Made by a program: the position numbers and the translations under genes
Assembly (NCBI GenBank): GCA_947650365.1
Contig: CANTAL010000126.1
Location: 744,001 to 808,000 of the forward strand
Direction of reading: 5' to 3'
Origin: Chamaelirium japonicum
Taxonomy: Eukaryota > Streptophyta > Magnoliopsida > Liliales > Melanthiaceae
DNA: 64,000 bases
The notes under the pieces: generated by a model
The model's input: only the letters and a program-made list of their open reading frames with translations
Databases searched by the model: none
Told to the model about the DNA's origin: nothing
Part shown: positions 1 through 13,194 of the stretch, in pieces
Position numbering within the stretch: position 1 is the stretch's first letter
How the letters are laid out: each line of letters opens with the position of its first letter

Positions 1-3
1 CAC

Positions 4-1272
4 AAATGTATCCATTCTAATTCATTCGTACGATACATTCTAATTCATTCGCATGATCCATTCTAATTCATTCGTACGATCCATTCTAATTCATTCGCAC
101 GATCCATTCTAATTCATTCGTACGATCCATTCTAATTCATTCATACGATCCATTCTAATTCATTCGTACGATCCATTCTAATTCATTCGCACAAATATAT
201 CCATTCTAATTCATTCGTACGATCCATTCTAATTCATTCGCACGATCCATTCTAATTCATTCGTACGATCCATTCTAATTCTTTCCCACGATCCATTCTA
301 ATTCATTCGTACGATCCATTCTAATTCATTCGCACGATCCATTCTAATTCATTCGTACGATCTATTCTAATTCATTCAAACGAATGTATCCATTCTAGTT
401 CATTCGTACGATCCATTCTAATTCATTCGTACGATCCATTCTAATTCATTCGCACGATCCATTCTAATTCATTCGTACGATCCATTCTAATTCATTCATA
501 CGATCCATTCTAATTCATTCGAACGATCCATTCTAATTCATTCGCATAAATGTATCCATTCTAATTCATTCGTACGATCCATTCTAATTCATTCGCACGA
601 TCCATTCTAATTCATTCGTACGATCCATTCTAATTCATTCGCACGATCTGTTCTTATTCATTCGCACAATCCATTATAATTCATTCGCACGAATGTATCC
701 ATTCTAATTCATTCGTACGATCCATTCTAATTCATTCGTACGATCCATTCCAATTCATTCGTATGATCCATTCTAATTAATTCGTATGATCCATTCTAAT
801 TCATTCGTACGATCTATTCTAATTCATTCATACAATCCATTCTAATTCATTCGCACGAATGTATCCATTCTAATTAATTCGTACGATCCATTCTAATTCA
901 TTCGTATGATCTATTCTTATTCATTCGCACGATCCAGTCTAATTGATTCGCACGATCCATTCTAACTCATTCGCACGAATGTATCCATTCTAATTGATTC
1001 GTACGATCCATTCTAATTCATTAATATGATCCATTCTAATTCATTCGTATGATCCATTCTAATTCATTCGTATGATCCATTCTAATTCATTCGTACGAAT
1101 GTATCCATTCTAGTTCATTCGTACGATCCATTCTAATTCATTCGTACGATCAATTCTAATTCATTCGCACGATCCATTCTAATTCATTCGTACGATCCAT
1201 TCTAATTCATTCATACGATCCATTCTAATTAATTCGTACGATCCATTCTAATTCATTCGCACAAATGTATCC
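4..1272 (+). repeat. 28-bp unit series showing the n x 23 + 28 register
   Basis: In the first 1.3 kb the 28-bp units begin at 4, 193, 382, 548, 691, 857, 977, 1097 and 1263. The spacings are 189, 189, 166, 143, 166, 120, 120 and 166 bp, each exactly 28 plus a whole number (4 to 7) of 23-bp monomers. The longer unit therefore replaces a monomer without disturbing the phase. Runs starting at 382 and 1097 both open with the TAGTTC variant and share the order of variants that follows, so they are two copies of one higher-order module. Confidence 0.93.
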
Positions 1273-2180
1273 ATTCTAATTCATTCGTACAATCCATTCT
1301 AATTCATTCGCACGATCCATTCTAATTCATTCGTACGATCCATTCTAATTCTTTCACACGATTCATTCTAATTCATTCGTACGATCCATTCTAATTCATT
1401 CGCACGATCCATTCTAATTCATTCGCACGATCCTTTCTAATTCATTCGTACGATCCATTCTAATTCATTCGTAAGATCCATTCTAATTCATTCATACGAT
1501 CCATTCTAATTTATTCGCACGAATGTATCCATTCTAGTTCATTCGTACGATCCATTCTAGTTCATTCGTACGATCCATTCTAATTCATTCGTATGATCCA
1601 TTCTAATTAATTCGTATGATCCATTCTAATTCATTCGTACGATCCATTCTAATTCATTCATACAATCCATTCTAATTCATTCGCACGAATGTATCCATTC
1701 TAATTAATTCGTACGATCCATTCTAATTCATTCGTATGATCCATTCTAATTCATTCGTACGATCCATTCTAATTCATTCACACGAATGTATCCATTCTAG
1801 TTCATTCGTACGATCCATTCTAATTCATTCGTACGATCCATTCTAATTCATTCGTACGATCCATTCTAATTCATTCGTATGATCCATTCTAATTAATTCG
1901 TATGATCCATTCTAATTCATTCGTACGATCCATTCTAATTCATTCATACAATCTATTCTAATTCATTCGCACGAATGTATCCATTCTAATTAATTCGTAC
2001 GATCCATTCTAATTCATTCGTATGATCCATTCTTATTCATTCGCACAATCCAGTCTAATGGATTCGCACGATCCATTCTAATTCATTCGCACGAATGTAT
2101 CCATTCTAATTCATTCGTACAATCCATTCTAATTCATTAATATGATCCATTCTAATTCATTCGTACGATCCATTCTAATT

Positions 2181-2199
2181 CATATGCACAAAGGTATCC
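2181..2199 (+). repeat. Marker monomer CATATGCACAAAGGTATCC (representative of 9 copies)
   Basis: '+' copies: 2181-2199, 10200-10218, 11163-11181, 19318-19336, 57325-57343 and 59267-59285. '-' copies: 20923-20941, 54897-54915 and 55677-55695. At 2181, 57325 and 59267 it is followed by TAATCC-type units and a GCTCGAATG 28-bp unit; the '-' copies show the same neighbours in mirror order. Confidence 0.92.
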
Positions 2200-2843
2200 A
2201 TTCTAATCCATTCGTAGGATCCATTCTAATCCATTCGTACGATCCATTCTAATTCATTCGTACGATCCATACTAATTCATTCGCTCGAATGTATCCATTC
2301 TAATCCATTCGTACGATCCATACTAATCCATTCGTACGATCAATTCTAATTCATTCGCACAAATGTATCCATTCTAATTCATTCGTACGATCCATTCTAA
2401 TTCATTCGCACGATCCATTCTAATTCATTCGTACGATCCATTCGAATTCATTCGCACGATCCATTCTAATTCATTCGTACGATCCATTCTAATTCATTCG
2501 TACGATCCCTTCTAATTCATTCGCACGATCCATTCTAATTCATTCGTACAATCTACTCTATTTCATTCGTACGATCCATTATTACTCATTCGTATGATCC
2601 ATTCTAATTCATTCGGACGAATGTATCCATTCTAATTTATTCGTACGATCCATTCTAATTCATTCGTACAATCCATTCTAATTCATTCGTACGATCCATT
2701 CTAATTCATTCGTCTGATCCATTCTAATTCATTCGCACGAATGTATCCATTCTAATTCATTCGTACGGTCCTTTCTAATTCATTCGCACAATCCATTCTA
2801 TTTCATTCGTACGATCCATTCTTGCTCATTCGTATGATCCATT

Positions 2844-3190
2844 ATGGATACATTCGTGCGAATGAATTAGAATGGATCATACGAATGAGTCAGAATGGAT
2901 CGTACGAATGAAATAGAATGGATTGTGCGAATGAATTAGAATGGATCGTACGAATGAATTAGAATGGATCGTGTGAAAGAATTAGAATGGATTATATGAA
3001 TGAATTAGAATAGATCGTATGAATGAATTAGAATGGATCGTACGAATGAATTAGAATGGATCGTAGGAATGAACTAGAATGGATACATTAGTGCGAATGA
3101 AGTAGAATGGATCGTACGAATGAATTAGAATGGATCGTACGAATGAATTAGAATGGATCTTACGAATGAATTAGAATGGATCGTACGAAT
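2844..3190 (-). repeat. Satellite block 2 (-)
   Basis: About 15 reversed units lie between the TCCATTATGGA switch and the GCACGATCCATGC switch (3191-3203). It includes a GTGTGAAAG unit and one 28-bp unit with ACATTAGTGCG. Confidence 0.93.
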
Positions 3191-3624
3191 GCACGATCCA
3201 TGCTAATTCATTCGTTCGATCAATTCTAATTCATTAGCACGATCCATTCTAATTCATTCGTACGATCCATTCTAATTCATTCGCACGATCCATTCTAATT
3301 AATTCGTATGATCCATTCTAATTCTTTCACACGATCCATTCTAATTCATTCGTACGATCCATTCTAATTCATTTGTACGATCTATTCTAATTCATTCGTA
3401 CGATCCATTCTAATTCATTTGTATGATCCATTCTAATTCCTTCGTACGATCCATTCTAATTCATTCATACAATCCATTCTAATTCTTTCACACGATCCAT
3501 TCTAATTCATTCGTACGATCCATTCTAATTCATTCATGCAATCCATTCTATTTCATTCATACGATCCATTCTTACTCATTCGTACGATCCATTCTAATTC
3601 ATTCACACGAATGTATCCATTCGT
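3191..3624 (+). repeat. Satellite block 3 (+)
   Basis: It opens with CCATGCTAATTC and a TTCGTTCGATC unit, carries two CTTTCACACG units, and ends on the palindrome CATTCGTACGAATG (3618-3631). Confidence 0.93.
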
Positions 3625-4440
3625 ACGAATGAATTAGAATAGATTGTACGAATGAATTAGAATGGATCGTACGAATGAATTAGAATGGATCGTATGAATG
3701 AATTAGAATAGATCGTACGAATGAATTAGAATGGATCGTGCGAATGAATTAGAATGGATCGTACGAATGAATTAGAATGGATCGTACGAATGAACTAGAA
3801 TGGATACATTCGTGCGAATGAATTAGAATGGATCGTATGAATGAATTAGAATGGATCGTACGAATGAATTAGAATGGATTGTACGAATGAATTAGAATGG
3901 ATCATACGAATGAATTAGAATGGATCATAAGAATGAGTAAGAATGGATTGTACGAATGAAATAGAATGGATTGTCCGAATGAATTAGAATGGATCGTACG
4001 AATGAATTAGAATGGATCGTGTGAAAGAATTAGAATGGATTGTATGAATGAATTAGAATTGATCATATGAATGAATTAGAATGGATCGTGCGAATGAATT
4101 CGAATGGATCGTACGAATGAATTAGAATGGATCGTACGAATGAATTAGAATGGATACATTCGTGCGAATGAATTAGAATGGATACATTCGTGCGAAAGAA
4201 TTAGAATAGATTGTATGAATGAATTAGAATGGATCCTATGAATGAATTAGAATGGATCATGCAAATGAATTAGAATGGATCGTACGAATGAATTAGAATG
4301 GATAATGCTAATGAATTAGAATTGATCGAACGAATGAATTTTCATGGATCGTGCTAATGAATTAGAATGGAACGTACGAATGAATTAGAATGGATCGTGT
4401 GAGAGAATTAGAATGGATTGTATGAATGAATTAGAATGAA
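3625..4440 (-). repeat. Satellite block 4 (-)
   Basis: The last 300 bp carry an ordered cassette seen again before other GAATTC switches: two adjacent 28-bp units (about 4150-4195), a GGATCC unit, CGTGCTAATG units, GAACG, GTGTGAGAG, then ATTGTATG. It ends at GAATTC 4438-4443. Confidence 0.93.
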
Positions 4441-4845
4441 TTCGTACGATCCATTCGAATTCATTCGCACGATCCATTCTAATTCATTCATACGATCCAT
4501 TCTAATTCATTCATACAATCCATTCTAATTCTTTCACACGATCCATTCTAATTCATTCGTAGGATCCATTCTAATTCATTCGTACAATCTATTCTATTTC
4601 ATTCGTACGATCCATTCTTACTCATTCGTATGATCCATTCTAATTCATTCGGACGAATGTATCCATTCTAATTTATTCGTACGATCCATTCTAATTCATT
4701 CGTACGATCCATTCTAATTCATTCGTACGATTCATTCTTACTCATTCATATGATCCATTCTAATTCATTCGTACGATCCATTCTAATTCATTCGCACAAT
4801 CTATTCTAATTCATTCGTACGATCCATTCTAATTCATTCGTACGA
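4441..4845 (+). repeat. Satellite block 5 (+)
   Basis: It follows the GAATTC switch with a second GAATTC 19 bp on (4457-4462), then TAGGATCC, TATTTC, TTACTC and CGGACG variants. It ends in the centre of a 56-bp perfect palindrome. Confidence 0.93.
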
Positions 4846-4873
4846 TCGTACGAATGAATTAGAATGGATCGTA
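4818..4873. repeat. 56-bp perfect palindrome at a +/- switch
   Basis: The two halves (4818-4845 and 4846-4873) are exact reverse complements centred on CGATCG, with no spacer. The next pair, 4817/4874, does not match. The sequence could fold into a cruciform, and it is one of four copies of this switch type (others centred at 39266/39267, 40698/40699 and 51294/51295). Confidence 0.95.
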
Positions 4874-5810
4874 TGGAATGTATTAGAATGGATTGTATGA
4901 ATGAATTAGAATGGATACATTCGTGCGAATGAATTAGAATGGATCATACGAATGAGTAAGAATGGATCGTATGAATGAAATAGAATGGATTGTACGAATG
5001 AATTAGAATGGATCGTACAAATGAATTTGAATGGATCGTACGAATGAATTAGAATGGATCATACGAATGAGTAAGAATGGATCGTACAAATGAAATAGAA
5101 TGGATTGTACGAATGAATTAGAATGGATCGTACGAATGAATTAGAATGGATCGTGTGAAAGAATTAGAATGCATTGTATGAATGAATTAGAATGGATCGT
5201 ATGAATGAATTAGAATGGATCGTGCGAATGAATTCGAATGGATCGCATGATCCATTCGAATAGAATGGATCGTATGAATGAATTAGAATGGATCGGGCGA
5301 ATGAATTAGAATGGATTGTAGGAATGAATTAGAATGGATCGTATGAATGAATTAGAATGGATCGTATGAATGAATTAGAATGGATCGTGCGAATGAATTA
5401 GAATGGATCGTACGAATGAATTAGAATGGATCATACGACTGAATTAGAATGGATCATACAAATGAGTAAGAATGGATCGTACGAATGAAAAAGAATGGAT
5501 TGTACAAATGAATTAGAATGGATACATTCGTGCGAATGAATTAGAATGGATCGTACGAATAAATTAGAATGGATCGTGCTAATGAATTAGAATTGATCGA
5601 ACGAATGAATTAGGATGGATCGTGCTAATGAATTAGAATGGATCGTACGAATGAATTAGAATGGATCGTGCGAATGAATTAGAATGGATCGTACGAATGA
5701 ATTAGAATGGATACATTTGTGCGAATGAATTAGAATGGATCGTACGAATGAATTAGAATGGATCGTATGAATGAATTAGAATGGATCGTGCGAATGAATT
5801 CGAATGGATC
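4846..5810 (-). repeat. Satellite block 6 (-)
   Basis: It contains a 12-bp micro-inversion near 5247-5258. The right end (GAATTCGAATGGATCG) matches the left half of a GAATTC switch, but the GAATTC centre and about 28 bp after it are missing before '+' units resume at GTTCCATTC. This looks like a deletion derivative of that switch. Confidence 0.92.
5232..5261. repeat. Micro-inversion hairpin, copy 1
   Basis: Arms 5232-5244 and 5249-5261 are exact inverse complements around the 4-base loop GCAT. Copies with the same flanks are at 13226-13255 and 51681-51710. Confidence 0.9.
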
Positions 5811-6609
5811 GTTCCATTCTAATTCTTTCACACGATCCATTCTAATTCATTCGTACGTTCCATTCTAATTCATTAGCACGATCCATGCTAATTCATTCGT
5901 TCGATCAATTCTAATTCGTTAGCACGATCCATTCTAATTCATTCGTACGATCCATTCTAATTCATTCGCACGATCCATTCTAATTTATTCATAGGATCCA
6001 TTCTAATTCATTCATACGATCTATTCTAATTCTTTCGCACGAATGTATCCATTCTAATTCATTCGCACGAATGTATCCATTCTAATTCATTCGTACGATC
6101 CATTCTAATTCATTCGTACGATCCATTCTAATTCATTCGTACGATCCATTCTAATTCATTCGCACAATCCATTCTATTTCATTCGTATGATCCATTCTTA
6201 CTCATTGGTACGATCCATTCTAATTCATTCGCACGAATGTATCCATTCTAATTCATTCGTACGAATCCATTCTAATTCATTCGTACAATCTATTCTATTT
6301 CATTCGTACGATCCATTCTTACTCATTCGTATGATCCATTCTAATTCATTCGGACGAATGTATCCATTCTAATTTATTCGTATGATCCATTCTAATTTAT
6401 TCTTACGATCCATTCTAATTCATTCGTACGATCCATTCTAATTCATTCGTCCGATCCATTCTAATTCATTCGCACGAATGTATCCATTCTAAATCATTCG
6501 TACCATCCATTCTAATTCATCCGTACGATCCATTCTAATTCATTCGTCAGATCCATTCTAATTCATTCGTACGATCCATTCTAATTCATTCGTACGATCC
6601 ATTCTAATG
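5811..6609 (+). repeat. Satellite block 7 (+)
   Basis: It carries the module marked by CATTGGTACG (6203) and a one-base-longer GTACGAATCC unit near 6260. Open frame 6187-6372 lies here and is not coding: its 61 residues simply repeat the satellite. Confidence 0.93.
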
Positions 6610-6649
6610 AATTAGAATGGATCGTACGAATGAATTAGAATGGATCGTA
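6570..6649. repeat. Inverted repeat, 39-bp arms with 2-bp spacer
   Basis: Arms 6570-6608 and 6611-6649 are exact reverse complements around the spacer GA (6609-6610). The turn happens inside TAATTCATT, not at a CGTACG core, so this switch is unlike most others. Confidence 0.93.
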
Positions 6650-8600
6650 TGAATGAATTAGAATGGATACATTCGTGCGAATGAATTAGAATGGATTGTG
6701 CGAATGAATAAGAACAGATCGTGCGAATGAATTAGAATGGATCGTACGAATGAATTAGAATGGATCGTGTGAAAGAATTAGAATGGATCGTACGAATGAA
6801 TTAGAATGGATCGTGCGAATGAATTAGAATGGATCGTACGAATGAATTAGAATGGATACATTTGTGCGAATGAATTAGAATGGATCGTACGAATGAATTA
6901 GAATGGATCATATGAATGAATTAGAATGGATCGTATGAATGAATTAGAATGGATCGTGCGAATGAATTAGAATGGATCGTACGAATGAATTAGAATGGAT
7001 CGTATGAATGAACTAGAATGGATACATTCGTGCGAATGAATTAGAATGGATCGTACGAATGAATTAGAATGGAACGTACGAATGAATTAGAATGGATCTT
7101 ACGAATGAATTAGAATGGATCGTATGAATGAATTAGAATGGATCGTACGAATGAATTAGAATGGATAAATTCGTGCGAATGAATTAAAATGGATCGGACG
7201 AATGTATTAGAATGGATCGTACGAATGAATTAGAATGGATCGTACGAATGAATTAGAATGGATCGTACGAATAAATTAGAATGGATACATTCGTCCGAAT
7301 GAATTAGAATGGATCATACGAATGAGTAAGAATGGATCATACGAATGAAATAGAATAGATTGTACGAATGAATTAGAATGGATTCGTACGAATGAATTAG
7401 AATGGATACATTCGTGCGAATGAATTAGAATGGATCGTACGAATGAGTAAGAATGGATCGTACGAATGAAATAGAATGGATTGTGCGAATGAATTAGAAT
7501 GGATCGTACGAATGAATTAGAATGGATCGTGTGAAAGAATTAGAATGGATTGTATGAATGAATTAGAATAGATCGTATGAATGAATTAGAATGGATCGTA
7601 CGAATGAATTAGAATGGATCGTACGAATGAATTAGAATGGATCGTACGAATGAATTAGAATGGATACATTCGTGCGAATGAATTAGAATGGATACATTCG
7701 TGCGAAAGAATTAGAATAGATCGTATGAATGAATTAGAATGGATACTATGAATGAATTAGAATGGATCGTGCGAATGAATTAGAATGTATCGTACGAATG
7801 AATTAGAATTGATCGTACGAATGAATTAGAATGGATCGTACGAAGGAATTAGAATGGATCGTACGAATGAATTAGAATGGATATATTCGTGCAAATGAAT
7901 TAGAATGGATCGTATGAATGTATTTGAATGGATCGTATGAGTGAATTAGAATGGATCGTACGAATGAATTAGAATGGATTGTATGAATGAATTAGAATGG
8001 ATCGTACGAATAAATTAGAATGGATCATACGAATTAATTAGAATAGATCATACGAATGAGTTAGAATGGATCGTACGAATGAATTAGAATGGATACATTC
8101 GTGCGAATGAATTAGAATGGATTGTGCGAATGAATAAGAACAGATCGTGCGAATGAATTAGAATGGATCGTACGAATGAATTAGAATGGATCGTGCGAAT
8201 GAATTAGAATGGATCGTATGAATGAATTATAATGGATACATTTGTGCGAATGAATTAGAATGGATCGTACGAATGAATTAGAATGGATCGTATGAATGAA
8301 TTAGAATGGATCGTGCGAATGAATTAGAATGGATCGTACGAATGAATTAGAATAGATTGTGCTAATGAATTAGAATTGATCGAACGAATGAATTAGCATG
8401 GATCGTGCTAATGAATTAGAATGGATCGTACGAATGAATTAGAATGGATCGTGCGAATGAATTAGAATGGATCGTACGAATGAATTAGAATGGATACATT
8501 TGTGCGAATGAATTAGAATGGATCGTACGAATGAATTAGAATGGATCGTATGAATGAATTAAAATGGATCGTGCGAATGAATTCGAATGGATCGTACGAA
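6610..8600 (-). repeat. Satellite block 8 (-)
   Basis: A 2-kb reversed block. The rare AATAAGAACAGATCG unit (reverse complement of CGATCTGTTCTTATT) occurs near 6705 and again near 8130, about 1.4 kb apart. A TTAGCATGG unit occurs near 8395. It ends at GAATTC 8598-8603. Confidence 0.93.
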
Positions 8601-10236
8601 TTCATTCTAATTCATTCATACAATCCATTCTAATTCTTTCACACGATCCATTCTAATTCATTCGTACGTTCCATTCTAATTCATTAGCACGATCCAGGCT
8701 AATTCATTCGTTCGATCAATTCTAATTCATTAGCACGATCCATTCTAATTCATTCGTACGATCCATTCTAATTCATTCGCATGATCCATTCTAATTCATT
8801 CATAGGATCCATTCTAATTCATTCATACGATCTATTCTAATTCTTTCGCACGAATGTATCCATTCTAATTCATTCGTACGATCCATTCTAATTTATTCGT
8901 ACGATCCATTCTAATTCATTCATACGATCTATTCTAATTCATTCATACAATCCATTCTAATTTTTTCACACGATCCATTCTAATTCATTCGTACGATCCA
9001 CTCTAATTCATTCACACAATCCATTCTATTTCATTCGTACGATCCATTCTTACTCATTGGTACGATCCATTCTAATCCATTCGCACGAATGTATCCATTC
9101 TAATTCATTCATACAAATCCATTCTAATTCATTCATACAATCTATTCTATTTCATTCGTACGATCCATTCTTACTCATTCGTATGATCCATTCTAATTCA
9201 TTCGGACGAATGTATCCATTCTAATTTATTCGTATGATCCATTCTAATTCATTCGTACGATCCATTCTAATTCATTCGCACGAATGTATCCATTATAATT
9301 CATTCCTACGACCCATTCTAATTCATTCGTACGATCCATTCTAATTCATTCGTACGATCCATTCTAATTCATTCGTACGATCCATTCTAATTCATTCGCA
9401 CGAATGTATCCATTCTAGTTCATTCGTACGATCCATTCTAATTCATTCGTACGATCCATTCTAATTCATTCGCACGATCCATTCTAATTCATTCGTACGA
9501 TCCATTCTAATTCATTCATACGATCCATTCTAATTCATTCGTACGATCCATTCTAATTCATTCGCACAAATGTATCCATTCTAATTCATTCGTACGATCC
9601 ATTCTAATTCATTCACACGATCCATTCTAATTTATTCGTACGATCCATTCTAATTCTTTTACACGATCCATTCTAATTTATTCATACGATCCATTCTAAT
9701 TCATTCGCACGATCCATTCTAATTCATTCGTACGATCCATTCTAATTCATTCATACGATCCATTCTAATTCATTCGTACGATCCATTCTAATTCATTCGC
9801 ACAAATGTATCCATTCTAATTCATTCGTACGATCCATTCTAATTCATTCGTACGATCCATTCTAATTCTTTCGTACGATCCATTCTAATTCATTCGTATG
9901 ATCCGTTCTAATTAATTCGTATGATCCATTCTAATTCATTCGTACGATCCATTCTAATTCATTCATACAATCCATTCTAATTCATTCGCACGAATGTATC
10001 CATTATAATTAATTCGTACGATCCATTCTAATTCATTCGTATGATCTATTCTTATTCATTCTCACGATCCAGTCTAATTGATTCGCACGATCCATTCTAA
10101 TTCATTCACACAAATGTATCCATTCTAATTCATTCGTACGATCCATTCTAATTCATTAATATAATCCATTCTAATTCATTCGTACGATCCATTCTAATTC
10201 ATATGCACAAAGGTATCCATTCTAATTCATTCGCAC
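8601..10236 (+). repeat. Satellite block 9 (+)
   Basis: It holds CATTGGTACG (9055), then a module that begins at the 28-bp unit with TAGTTC (9402) and ends with CATATGCACAAAGGTATCC (10200-10218). It switches at CGCACGAAAG near 10236. Confidence 0.93.
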
Positions 10237-11133
10237 GAAAGAATTAGAATGGATTGTATGAAAGAATTAGAATGGATCGTGCGAATGAATTAGAATGGAT
10301 CGTACGAATGAATTAGAATGGATCGTACGAAGGAATTAGAATGGATCGTATGAATGAGTAAGAATGGATCGTACGAATGAATTAGAATGGATCATACGAA
10401 TGAATTAGAATGGATCATACGAATTAATTAGAATGGATCGTACGAATGAATTAGAATGGATCGTACGAATGAATTAGAATGGATACATTCGTGCGAATGA
10501 ATTAGAATAGATCGTACGAATGAATTAGAATGGAGCGTACGAATGAATTAGAATGGATACATTTGTCCGAATGAATTAGAATGGATCGTACGAATGAATT
10601 AGAATGGATCGTATGAATGAATTAGAATGGATCGTACGAATGAATTAGAATGGATCGTGTGAATGAATTAGAATGGATCGTACGAATGAATTAGAATGGA
10701 TCGTATGAATGAACTAGAATGGATACATTCGTGCGAATGAATTAGAATGGATCGTCCGAATAAATTAGAATGGATCGTACGAATGAATTAGAATGGATCT
10801 TACGAATGAATTAGAATGGATCGTACGAATGAGTTAGAATGGATCGTACGAATGAATTAGAATGGATCGTACAAATGAATTAGAATGGATCGTACGAATA
10901 AATTAGAATGGATACATTCGTCCGAATGAATTAGAATGGATCATACGAATGAGTAAGAATGGATCGTATGAATGAAATAGAATAGATTGTACGAATGAAT
11001 TAGAATGGATTCTACGAATGAATTAGAATGGATCGTGTGAAAGAATTAGAATGGATTGTATGAATGAATTAGAATGGATCGTATGAATGAATTAGAATGG
11101 ATCGTGCGAATGAATTCGAATGGATCGTACGAA
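10237..11133 (-). repeat. Satellite block 10 (-)
   Basis: The block ends with GAATTCGAATGGATCG and a GAATTC switch at 11131-11136. To the right of the switch this copy differs from its relatives, with ATTCATTCGTACG directly after GAATTC. Confidence 0.92.
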
Positions 11134-11215
11134 TTCATTCATTCGTACGATCCATTCTAATTCATATGCACAAAGGTATCCATTCTAATTCATTCGTACG
11201 ATCCATTCTAATTCA
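11134..11215 (+). repeat. Satellite block 11 (+), 82 bp
   Basis: About three and a half monomers, including CATATGCACAAAGGTATCC (11163-11181). It ends at TTCAGGATCG, a switch also seen at 19370 and 55122 after the same run of variants. Confidence 0.92.
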
Positions 11216-11693
11216 GGATCGTACGAATGAATTAGAATGGATACATTCGTGCGAATGAATTAGAATTGATCATACGAATGAGTAAGAATGGATCGGACGA
11301 ATGAATTAGAATGGATCGTACGAATGAATTAGAATGGTTACATTCATGCGAATGAATTAGAATGGATCGTACGAATGAAGTAGAATGGATCGTATGAATG
11401 AATTAGAACGGATACATTCGTGCGAATGAACTAGAATGGATCGTATGAATGAATTAGAATAGATTGTGCGAATGAATTAGAATGGATCGTACGAATAAAT
11501 TAGAATGGATACATTCGTGTGAATAAATTAGAATGGATTGTATGAATGAATTAGAATGGATTTTACGAATGAATTAGAATGGATCGTACGAATGAATTAG
11601 AATAGATTGCGCGAATGAATTAGAATGGATCGTGCGAATGAAATAGAATGGATACAATTGAATTAGAATGGATCATACGAATGAATTAGAATG
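11216..11693 (-). repeat. Satellite block 12 (-)
   Basis: It contains a shortened unit, GATACAATTG, near 11651. It turns to '+' at GAATGACGATCC without an evident palindrome. Confidence 0.9.
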
Positions 11694-11862
11694 ACGATCC
11701 ATTCCTACTCATTCGTATGATCCATTCTAATTTATTCGCACGAATGTATCCATTCTAATTCATTCGTATGTCTAATTCATTCGTACGGTCCATTCTAATT
11801 CATTCGCACAATCCATTCTATTTCATTCGTACGGTCTATTCTTACTCATTCGTATGATCCAT
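11694..11862 (+). repeat. Satellite block 13 (+), 169 bp
   Basis: A short block with CCTACTC and TTACTC variants. It ends in a mutated member of the TCCATTATGGA switch (TCCATTATAGA, 11858-11868). Confidence 0.9.
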
Positions 11863-12299
11863 TATAGATACATTCGTGCGAATGAATTAGAATGGATCAT
11901 ACCAATGAGTAAGAATGGATCGTACGAATGAAATAGAATGGATTGTGCGAATGAATTAGAATGGATCGTACGAATTAATTAGAATGGATCGTGTGAAAGA
12001 ATTAGAATGGATTGTATGAATGAATTAGAATAGATCGTATGAATGAATTAGAATGGATCATACGAATGAATTAGAATGGATCGTACGAATGAATTAGAAT
12101 GGATGCATTCGCGAATGAATTAGAATGGATCGTACGAATGAATTAGAATGGATCGTACGAATGAATTAGAATGGATCTTACGAATGAATTAGAATGGATC
12201 GTACGAATGAATTAGAATGGATCGTACGAATGAATTAGAATGGATACATTTGTGTGAATGAATTAGAATGGATCGTACGAATGAATTAGAATGGATCGT
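11863..12299 (-). repeat. Satellite block 14 (-)
   Basis: It begins like block 2 (GATACATTCGTGCG, GAGTAAG, GAAATAG, GTGTGAAAG order). It turns at GGATCGTCATTC near 12299. Confidence 0.91.
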
Positions 12300-13194
12300 C
12301 ATTCATACGATCCATTCTAATTCATTCGCATGAATGTATCCATTCTAATTCATTCATACGATCCATTCTACTTCATTCGTACTATCCGTTCTAATTCACT
12401 CATACGATCCATTCTAATTCATTCATACGATCCATTCTAATTCATTTGCACGAATATATCCATTCTAATTCATTCGTACGATCCATTCTAATTCCTTCGT
12501 ACGATCCATTCTAATTCCTTCGTACGATCCATTCTGTTTCATTCGTATGATCCATTCTAATTCCTTCGTACGATCCATTCTAATTCCTTCGTATCCATTC
12601 TAATTCACTCATACGATCCATTCTAATTCATTCATACGATCTATTCTAATTCATTCATACAATCCATTCTAATTCTTTCACACGCTCCATTCTAATTCAT
12701 TCGTAGGATCCATTCTAATTTATTCGTACAATCTATTCTATTTCATTCGTACGATCCATTCTTACTCATTCGTATGATCCTTTCTAATTCATTCGGACGA
12801 ATGTATCCATTCTAATTTATTCGTACGATCCATTCTAATTCATTCGTACGATCCATTCTAATTCATTCGTACGATCCATTCTAATTCATTCGTCCGATCC
12901 ATTCTAATTCATTCGCACGAATGTATCCATTCTAATTCATTCGTACGATCTATTCTAATCCATTCGTAAGATCCATTCTAATTCATTCGTACGATCCATT
13001 CTAATTCATTTGTACGATCTATTCTAATTCATTCGCACGAATGTATCCATTCTAGTTCATTCGTACGATCCATTCTAATTCATTCGTACGATCCATTCTA
13101 ATTCATTTGCACGATCTATTCTAATTCATTCGTATGATCCATTCTAATTCATTCATTCGATCCATTCTAATTCATTCGCACGAATGTATCCATT
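12300..13194 (+). repeat. Satellite block 15 (+)
   Basis: CCTTCG variants cluster at 12490-12600, including a shortened unit CCTTCGTATCCATTC that recurs near 26188 and 61350. It ends at CCATTATGAATG near 13195. Confidence 0.92.

Larger units (their letters stand above)
1..2843 (+). repeat. Satellite block 1 (+)
   Basis: This block enters from the left edge. It holds the 28-bp series and the rare monomer CATATGCACAAAGGTATCC at 2181-2199, followed by TAATCC-type units (2200-2360). It ends in the TCCATTATGGA switch at 2838-2848. Confidence 0.95.

Noticed and set aside
211..232. CENP-B box in the unit (TTCG followed by A at the right distance)
   Set aside because: TTCGTACGATCCATT keeps TTCG and the central A but has CATT where the box needs CGGG, so the required core is incomplete. 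No better match was noticed.
4818..4873. Transcription terminator or structured RNA at the long palindromes
   Set aside because: The palindromes come from two oppositely oriented satellite units meeting at CGATCG. They have no loop, no T-tract and no neighbouring gene.
6187..6372. Open reading frame of 61 codons
   Set aside because: The protein is only the satellite read in three frames (23 bp x 3 = 23 residues per cycle: repeats of IHSNSF and RSIL). Normal units carry TAA in TAATTC, so each frame meets a stop every 69 bp. The frame is open here because successive units have TATTTC, TTACTC or one-base-longer variants that remove it. There is no sign of coding constraint or a promoter.
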